From contig NZ_JMKW01000004.1 of the NCBI RefSeq assembly GCF_000686565.1, forward strand, positions 31,575 to 95,574: DNA of 64,000 bases. Reading direction: 5' to 3'. The DNA comes from Helicobacter bilis ATCC 51630 (lineage in GTDB: Bacteria; Campylobacterota; Campylobacteria; Campylobacterales; Helicobacteraceae). The position numbers and the translations under genes were made by a program. Of the stretch, positions 40,938-48,200 are shown one piece after another (position 1 is the first letter of the stretch; every line of letters begins with the position of its first letter). The notes beneath the pieces are model-generated. The model did no database searches and was not told where the DNA came from. It saw only the letters and a list, made by a program, of their open reading frames with translations.

Positions 40938-41789
40938 ATGAAAAAAACTATTTTTTTAACAAATGATGATGGCTATTTTAGTCAAGGCTTGATTGCCCTG
41001 CGTAACGCCTTAAGTGATATTGCACGCGTTGTGATTGTAGCCCCAGCCCATGAAAAGTCAGCATGCGGTCATGGTTTATGTGTGAGTAAGCCTCTGCAAC
41101 TTATAGAATTGGAAAAAGATTTCTACAAGCTTGATGATGGCAGTCCAACTGATTGCGTGTATGTTGGCTTATGCGAGCTTTTTTCTCACACAAAACCAGA
41201 TTTGCTTATATCAGGGATTAATATCGGTGCAAATTTGGGCGAGGATACAACATATTCTGGCACGGTCGCAGGTGCAATGGAGGGGGCATTGCATGGGATA
41301 CAAAGTATTGCCATTTCACAATGTATTAACGACAAACATGGCGAAGACAATAAACTAGCAAATCGTGATTTCACACTAACCCTTGATACAATAAAGCAAC
41401 TCTCATTTGATATATTACATAATGACTACACGATTGGACACAGAAAACTACTCAATATCAACATTCCTGCAATCTCAAAAGATGAATGCAAGGGCATTAA
41501 AGCTACACAGCTTGGATATAGAATCTATAATTCAAAAGCACAAGTCATGCAAAACCCACGCGGACAGAAATACCACTGGATAGGCTTAAATCCATTGCAA
41601 TGGCAAGAAAGAGATAATGCGGATAATCCATACTTAAAAGATAATTTTTACACTCGTAAAGATATGAAAATAATAAGCGATTTTGATGCAGTAGCAAATA
41701 ACTATATATCTATTACGCCTATGCAGCTTGATATGACAGATTATGCATGTATGCAATCTTTGCATTCATATTGCGTGGAGAAAGAATAA
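40938..41789 (+). CDS. surE: 5'/3'-nucleotidase SurE
   Basis: A 283-residue metal-dependent phosphatase acting on nucleoside monophosphates. The TNDDGYFSQG motif supplies the paired aspartates, VVIVAPAHEKSACGHG and DGSPTDCV are conserved, and ISGINIGANLGEDTTYSGTVAGAMEG holds the metal-binding Asn. It has its own -10 box. Slightly longer than H. pylori SurE, with a charged middle loop. Downstream genes are on the opposite strand. Confidence 0.93.
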   Translation: MKKTIFLTNDDGYFSQGLIALRNALSDIARVVIVAPAHEKSACGHGLCVSKPLQLIELEKDFYKLDDGSPTDCVYVGLCELFSHTKPDLLISGINIGANLGEDTTYSGTVAGAMEGALHGIQSIAISQCINDKHGEDNKLANRDFTLTLDTIKQLSFDILHNDYTIGHRKLLNINIPAISKDECKGIKATQLGYRIYNSKAQVMQNPRGQKYHWIGLNPLQWQERDNADNPYLKDNFYTRKDMKIISDFDAVANNYISITPMQLDMTDYACMQSLHSYCVEKE

Positions 41790-42022
41790 GTTTTTGTGTT
41801 AGGTGATTCATCAATAGAATCTTATGCCGCAATATTAGCTTAATGTGAAACATTTGAATTGCATGTTTCTTCATAGGATTATAAAAAGTATTCAATATAG
41901 ACACATTGTAAGTTTAGGTAAAAAGCGGATAATGTGTTTTGCTTGGTTTCATTAATCTATATCACTTGTTGTCTCATATAAATAAACTTTCGGGCAACAA
42001 ATGCTTATGCAGACATTTTTCT

Positions 42023-42337
42023 CTAGCAACATTTTTTAGCACCATCTCTACTATATCTCTTGTTTTGAGAATCCATGAAAAATTCTTTGCGTGTTTTTGG
42101 TGTGCAATGTGGATGATATTTTTTGTGATAGTCTAAATATTTTTCATAGCTTGGCAATCCAACTAAGAGATGAAAAAATCTTTCAGAATCTTTATACCAT
42201 TTAAAGCAAAACTGAAAAAGAGATAACACAATATCTTTTTGCTGTTTCTCTTTGTATTCTCCGTGTAATGAATCTTGACCTAGTGAATCTTGTGTATTTA
42301 TCGCATTAGGTGTTTTTTGCGTGTCTTTTGATCCCAT
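42023..42337 (-). CDS. YbdD/YjiX-family protein with N-terminal extension
   Basis: The last 65 residues (LVGLPSYEKYLDYHKKYHPH, CTPKTRKEFF, RYSRDGAKKCC) match the YbdD/YjiX (DUF466) small proteins, which usually sit directly after the carbon-starvation transporter CstA. Here there is no cstA in the window and the protein carries about 38 extra N-terminal, polar residues. AAAAAGGATTAGC precedes ATG 42337. The conserved C-terminal CC is present. Role unknown; in other bacteria it is linked to CstA/BtsT function. Confidence 0.75.
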   Translation of the reverse strand: MGSKDTQKTPNAINTQDSLGQDSLHGEYKEKQQKDIVLSLFQFCFKWYKDSERFFHLLVGLPSYEKYLDYHKKYHPHCTPKTRKEFFMDSQNKRYSRDGAKKCC

Positions 42338-42399
42338 GCTAATCCTTTTTGTATGGCTAAGTCATTCTAGCACATTTCACAAAGCATGTCAATAACTGC

Positions 42400-42807
42400 T
42401 TAACGCACATCAGCCCGAAGCGTTACTATGCTAAACATTGCACCACTTTTGCATTGAAAATACTTGGTAATGCGTTTTGGGCTATTATCCAAATAGCTTT
42501 CTATGTTTCCCACTTTTGTGCCACCAAGCAGTAAAGCTTGAGTTTGTAAATCCTTTAATGCGGAGAAAAAGAGCATAGAACAAACTTCTTTAGAATCTTT
42601 AAATACATGAGAAGCCATTTTATTTGCGATAATACCTTGCTTTTTTAAGATAGCACGCTTTGGATTCTTACTGAATTGCAATGTGATATTTTTATGTAGC
42701 TTACTTGTATTTTGGGATTTTTTGAGATTTGGTAGCGGTATGTCCTGTGTATCTGCATAAAGTGGATAAAACATTATGCAAAACAAAAACACAAAACAAA
42801 ATTTCAT
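42400..42807 (-). CDS. Periplasmic RcsF/YbjQ-like protein
   Basis: A 135-residue precursor with a signal peptide (FCFVFLFCIMFYPLYA). The C-terminal half reads CSMLFFSALKDLQTQALLLG, then GTKVGNIESY, then FQCKSGAMFSIVTLRADV. This pattern of a helix, GG-x-x-V-x-N-h-x-S and a C-terminal strand is seen in small exported proteins related to RcsF/YbjQ, sometimes mislabelled as excinuclease. The two cysteines (Cys in KEVC and FQCK) could form a disulfide. It lies 30 bases downstream of the 147-residue gene on the same strand. Role unknown. Confidence 0.5.
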   Translation of the reverse strand: MKFCFVFLFCIMFYPLYADTQDIPLPNLKKSQNTSKLHKNITLQFSKNPKRAILKKQGIIANKMASHVFKDSKEVCSMLFFSALKDLQTQALLLGGTKVGNIESYLDNSPKRITKYFQCKSGAMFSIVTLRADVR

Positions 42808-42837
42808 TGAAAACCTTGCTAGAGAAAGCCTACTACT

Positions 42838-43281
42838 CTACGAAGCCATCATGATTCCAGCATGCACATAGTTGATATTGTAGAGCTTATTTACAAGCTG
42901 ACTGATAAGCCCTTTCATTTCCATGCTTAACTGCTCGTTACGCAATAATTTATTAAACGCTTCAAAGTTAATGTCTTCGCTTGTTTTAGCGATATAACCT
43001 GCTGCGATTAGATCCTGACTATTTAGGATATTTTCACCACGCAATACATTTGCCATTGCCATAAAGCTTGAAGCGTTCTTAAATCCCCCTTGTATAGAAT
43101 CCCCTAGTCCTTCAATCTTTTGCAAATATTCCGATTTTACAAACACATCTTGTGGCAAATAGTTTTCATCGGCACTTATTGGAATGTAGCGATTCCTTGA
43201 GCCATGATGAATGTCGATTCCTTGCTGATTATGCACGCTGTCTGTATATCTTTTTTGTAAAACATTCTGTGAAACTTGCAT
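42838..43281 (-). CDS. Conserved hypothetical cytosolic protein
   Basis: From ATG 43281 (AAAGGATTTCAA upstream; the TTG five codons earlier overlaps this site) the product has 147 residues without signal or membrane segment. It is largely helical, with GLGDSIQGGFKNASSFMAMANVL and a C-terminal MKGLISQLVNKLYNINYVHAGIMM. The next gene on the same strand, encoding an exported protein, follows by 30 bases. I do not recognise the family. Confidence 0.5.
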   Translation of the reverse strand: MQVSQNVLQKRYTDSVHNQQGIDIHHGSRNRYIPISADENYLPQDVFVKSEYLQKIEGLGDSIQGGFKNASSFMAMANVLRGENILNSQDLIAAGYIAKTSEDINFEAFNKLLRNEQLSMEMKGLISQLVNKLYNINYVHAGIMMAS

Positions 43282-43608
43282 TTGAAATCCTTTCAAAATA
43301 GATTTACTAGGCTTTTAAGCAAAAAGGATTCCAAAGTTAAAATATGTAAAAATATAGACATTTTAGTATGTCAAATGGATAAGATTTTATGTGTTTGAAT
43401 ACTCTGAAGTGCTGGTCTAGCATGATGAATAAAAGCGAATCTAGATTCTACAAAACATCGAAACATCCTCTGCGGAAGTATTTTTAGATAATTTCAAGGG
43501 TTGTGCAGATTTTTGTGCAGGGAGTTTATTAGATATAAATGACGACACATAAGAATCAAACTCACTTGAAAGTGCTAAAAAGACAACGCAGAATCTAGAT
43601 TCTATATC
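43282..43608. other. 327-base gap with a translated-repeat fragment
   Basis: No complete gene. A plus-strand fragment at about 43454-43553 reads without stops as ETSSAEVFLDNFKGCADFCA and ends in a stop. It has no start and resembles repeat-derived peptides rather than a gene. Several GATTCTA words follow. Confidence 0.4.
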
Positions 43609-44787
43609 TCAATACAAAAAGCCAAAGAGCCATAAAGGTATTTTATTCCCATCACCTTTAGCTATATCATCAAGAATAAGATATGAGTTAGCTAAGTCTT
43701 TAATCTGTGTAAAGCTTTTATTCTTACCACCAATTTCAAAAATATGGCGATTATCTACTATAAAATCCCCTTGTGTAGAGACTTCTATCTTATGGGTATT
43801 ACTCACTTGATTTACAAAAAATGTTTCTCTTAGATTTCCTATTTTTGTATCTTTATACACATAAGCTAGATTTGTATTATTAAGATATATTTTATTTGGT
43901 TTAGAGATTTTAGAGAGACCTTGTGTGTGTAAGTCCAGTATATTAATAAGTCTTGCATCTCTTAAATAGCTAAGATAGTCATAAAGCTTTGTGCGGCTAA
44001 TTTCAGCGAGTGCAGCAATTTTGGTGTAGTTGATAGTAAAAGGCTCACTCATTGCTATAACTTCTAATAGCTTTTTTAGCTTATAAGTGTATTTCTGCTC
44101 TATTAAGCCTAAAGTTGTTAAATCTATCTCAATGCTAAGATTTATGGTATTAAGCAAACTTTCCATATACAAAGACTTCTTAGCAAAATAGAATGGATAA
44201 TAGCCTATTTGTAGATATTCCTTAAAGTCTTTTAGATTAATAGATAAGCTTTGTGTAATTTCTGTATGATATTGCAGTATATTCTCAAGTGAGAATCTCT
44301 CATATTCCATATTATGTTTAAGCGTTAAAAACTCTCTAAAGCTAAGCCCATCAAGGCTATATAAGCTTACTCTACGACTTAAATCACTCTTAGCATTTAG
44401 AATACTTATAGCACAAGAGCCTGTAAAAAGCACTTTTAAATCGCTTAAATCAAAGATAGCCTTTAAATGCGAAGCAAAATCGCTATATTTATGTATCTCA
44501 TCAAGAAGTAAATACTCTCCGCCACTCTCAGCAAAACAAAAAGCAAACTCACTAAGATTAAATGAGCTTAAAAATGGATAATCAAGGCTTATATAAAGGG
44601 CTTTATTCCCGCTAGCTAATAACTCTAAAAGTCGTTGTATAAGCATAGTAGTCTTGCCAACTCCCCTAGCTCCAATGATTCCAATAAGATTATAACGAAA
44701 ATCAATTTCTTTAAAAAGATAGCGTTTATGTGCTATATTGAAATTTTTTATAAGTCTGTTTTGATAGGCTTCTATCGTGCTTTGCAT
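43609..44787 (-). CDS. AAA+ ATPase with DUF4143 domain
   Basis: The 392-residue protein has an AAA_14 N-terminal ATPase (Walker A GARGVGKTTM, Walker B EYLLLDEIHK, then VLFTGSCAISIL). A winged-helix or DUF4143 C-terminal domain follows (TKLYDYLSYLRDARLI, FFVNQV, EVSTQGDFIVDNRHIFEIGG), where the D...EIGGK pattern resembles a nuclease-like fold. Such genes are common accessory ATPases of uncertain role, often near mobile DNA. AAGGATTATT precedes ATG 44787. It stands at the border between core genes and the restriction-modification block. Confidence 0.75.
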   Translation of the reverse strand: MQSTIEAYQNRLIKNFNIAHKRYLFKEIDFRYNLIGIIGARGVGKTTMLIQRLLELLASGNKALYISLDYPFLSSFNLSEFAFCFAESGGEYLLLDEIHKYSDFASHLKAIFDLSDLKVLFTGSCAISILNAKSDLSRRVSLYSLDGLSFREFLTLKHNMEYERFSLENILQYHTEITQSLSINLKDFKEYLQIGYYPFYFAKKSLYMESLLNTINLSIEIDLTTLGLIEQKYTYKLKKLLEVIAMSEPFTINYTKIAALAEISRTKLYDYLSYLRDARLINILDLHTQGLSKISKPNKIYLNNTNLAYVYKDTKIGNLRETFFVNQVSNTHKIEVSTQGDFIVDNRHIFEIGGKNKSFTQIKDLANSYLILDDIAKGDGNKIPLWLFGFLY

Positions 44788-45222
44788 AATAATCCTTATA
44801 AGTGTAGTTGTCTATGGTCATTTACAATTATAGCTTAAATATTATGTTATATTGTATGTGATATGTAAGCATGATTTATGATAAATAGTGATAAATAATA
44901 TTAAATTATTATAATTTATGTTAAATTATGTTGATTAATGATAAATAATCATAATTCATGTTTATTTATTATGGTTTATGATTAAATATGATAAATAATT
45001 ATAAATAATTATAAATTATAATTTTTTATGCTTTAAATATTTTGCTTTTAGGATCTAAATATAAAATCTTTGTGTTGTGTGTTATAAGTCTGTATTGTTT
45101 GTAAGCATTAAAGCAGATAAGATTCTATCTCTTGTAAAAGTAAAATTAGAATCTTTTTGTGTTGTATTATGTGTAATCTAATTTAGGGCATAATGCTTTA
45201 TTGCTAATTTACAAAATCTTGC
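44788..45222. other. 435-base gap: AT-rich repeats plus repeat copy A
   Basis: Bases 44872-45020 are almost pure A/T with many variants of TGATAAATA and ATAATTTATG. Bases 45024-45132 are the left copy of the direct repeat described separately. No gene. Confidence 0.6.
45024..45132 (+). repeat. Direct repeat copy A flanking the restriction-modification gene
   Basis: TTTTATGCTTTAAATATTTT through GATTCTATCTCT is about 85 percent identical by eye to 50556-50665 in the same orientation. Similarity extends weakly upstream from ATGTTGATTAAT at 44928 (second copy at 50530). Confidence 0.75.
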
Positions 45223-48200
45223 TTACAAAAAGTCTTGTAAAACCTTGCTTTTTTTAGAATCTAGTTGCGATAAATGAGATTCTAAAAGGCTTATTTTAGA
45301 TTCTATATTTTCAATAGCATTAATGATTTTTTCTTGCTCTTCAATGGGTGGGAGTGGGATTTTTACACTTCCTACTCTCTCAATAGAAGCACGCAAATTT
45401 CTGCTAAATCCTGCCTTTTTTCCTGTCTCATCTAGTAAAAAGCTTACAATTTTAGCTTTTATATCTTTGTCATTAACTTGCAAAACTCCGCAATGGTCTG
45501 TTGGATAAAAAGGTGTATTTTTGGGGATAAATCCCACCATCCAATCCCCATCAATCCCCCATAACACGCTGTCTTTTTCATAATCTTTTAATAATTCTTT
45601 ATCAATAAATCCAAAAGGCTTTTTGACATTTGCACTAAAAACAGGGATTTGCCCTTGTGGGTTTAGCTCACTATCTAGCACTCGCTTACCAATTTGTAGG
45701 CTAAATTTGCTTTTATCATTTAGGCGATATTGTGGATAGCCTTGTGGTGGTGGAGTGGGGAGAGAATCTAGCAAGGAATGTAAGCTTTGAGTAAGTCCTG
45801 CTTTTTGTAAGATTTTTGTAATGAAGTGTTGTAAGATTTTTCTTTGTGAAAGTAGAGATTCTATCTCGCTTAAGATTTCTTTAAGCTCCGCCTGTTCTCT
45901 CTCTCTCTCGTTATTAGCATTCAAGGCATTGCTCAAAATCTCTGCCTTTCTTGTTTCTAAAATTTCAAGCTTAGAATCTATTCTTTTGATTTGAGATTCT
46001 ACGCTATCAATAGCACTTACGATTTTTTCTTGTGCTTCAAGGGGTGGGAGTGGGATTTTGAGATTTTCAACTTGTTCTAGCGATAAGTTCTGCTGTGCTA
46101 TTCCCTTTTTAAAACCATCAATTTGTTTTTCAATATCATTTGTGTTTAAAGCCACTCTAATAAAATGCATTTTGTTTAAATTTGGCTTCAATCGCACAAT
46201 CGCTAATGCCTGATTGGTGTTGGCTGGTAAAATTTCTTTTGTTACAACCGCAACTCTACCTAAAGCACCTGCTATTGAAAATAAAATATCATTTTCTTGT
46301 AATTGTGAGCGTTCTAGCTTATCGTGGCACTCTTTAGAAATATAAGCCATTTTATGCGGTATAAATGCTCCAGATTCTGTAATGCTTTCAACTTTGACAA
46401 AGTTTATTCCCTTGTCTAAAAATGAAAAGCCCATTGTTGTGGGTGTCGTGCCTTTTGTAATTTTGAGCGATATATCGCCCAGCTTGATTGTATTCCAGCC
46501 TTGTTTTGGTGGGGTGGGGATAGAATCTAAAAGGGTTTTAAGGTTTGCTGTATTGATAAGTTTGTCATATTGAGCCGTAGGCGAAATATCTTTGCTTGAT
46601 TGTGTATTGAGATTATTCGCTTCGCTCAAAATGACAGGGTTAGATTCTGTATTTGTAGATACTTCGCCTAAAGGCTCAGTATGACAAGGGGCGGAGTTGA
46701 TATAACTAGCCAAAAGGTCAAAATCTAGCTTAGATTCTAACTCTTGTATAGAATCTAGCAAGGAAGCAATTAAGCGGCTAGTTTCGCCCCCCCCACCGAT
46801 AGATTCATCACTAGCTACAATGCCGCATTTGACTAAAATCGCTTTAATCAACTCTTGGTATTTTTCTATACTCATTCTTATGGTGTTATATTGCTCTTCT
46901 ACTTTTTCACACTCTGCTACGATTTGCTTTTGAATCTCTAAAGGCGGTAGGGGGATTTTGACTTGTTCTTTTAAAATTGTGCTATTTAGGCTTTTCCCAA
47001 ATGCGTTATTGCCTCTAATAGAATTTAGGTTTAATATTTTACTTTCAAAAATCCAAAACAAGTATTTATCTAAAATTTTTAACTTATCTTTTGGTATAAG
47101 TCCAGCTATTGCTTCATTTGTGTATAAATCTTTTCCAGCAATAGCAGTTTTGCCTATACTTAATTTAAAACTTAAAAGTGTTGTGCCTTTGGGTATAAGC
47201 TTTACATTTGATTTTTTAATTGCTTCATCGGTGATTTTTTCTTTTGTATTTGTGATAACCTGTCCGTTCATTTCGGCTATTGAAACCCATAAGTTATTAC
47301 CTTGAAAATAACTATAATTACTTCTTGTTGGAGTTCCGCCGATTAAAACTTCACACACTTCCCCTAACTTTACCAACTCATATTTACAATTTTCAAAAGG
47401 ATTTTGAGATACTAGCTCACGCTCAGTATGACAATTTTGCCCTGTGAAAATGTAAGCAGGATTTAAGCTTATTGCCTTATTAAAATCCACTTTGCTAAAA
47501 TCTAGCATAGTTTTCATATCACTTATAAAAAGCTTGTAAAAGTCTTTATCATCGCTTTGCAAGGCGGTAATGATAGAATCTATATTAACACTAGATTCTA
47601 TAAAAGATTTTATAGCGTAGCATAGCTTTGTTGGGTCGCTAGGATTTGCAGGATTGTATAGCGGAGTGGAGATGAATTTTACAGAGTTTATATTACGCAG
47701 GGCTTCTTTTTGCTTTTTGTCTTCATCGCTGTCATCTTCACTTTCTTTTAGCTCGGCGTTTTCTGTGTCTTGCAATGAAGTTTGATATTTTATCCCCTCA
47801 TCGCCCTTTCTCTTACTCCAGTCATAGCCTAAGAATTTAATAATATTTGCTTTGTTGCTTTTATTATCTGTGGTTTTATCGCTTGGGCTTTTTAGGATTA
47901 GGACTTTTTCATCTTGGATATAGGAGAAATAAAGCAATTTTTCACATTCTAGCTCTTTTACTTGCTGTAAAAATCTTTGGTGATGAAAGCTAGATTCTAA
48001 GCTTTTATATTCTTTAATGAGTAGAAAATCTTTGTAAGCTTTGTTGTAGTCCTTTGGTGTGTGTTGTGCAGATAGATTTTTGTAGCTTTCGTGGGATTCA
48101 AAAAGGGCTTTTTGCTCGGTTTGGGTGAGTTTTATCCTTTTAAATACTTTGGGCTTGTCTTTAGAATCTATGTTTTTATTATAGTCGCTTTGGTATTCTT

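Noticed and set aside
42400..42807. Annotation as an excinuclease subunit, sometimes given to similar proteins
   Set aside because: A 135-residue exported protein with no ATPase or nuclease motif cannot be an excinuclease.
44872..45020. Possible CRISPR-like array in the A/T repeat tract
   Set aside because: Units are short, irregular and contiguous, with no unique spacers and no cas genes; VapD is Cas2-like only in fold.
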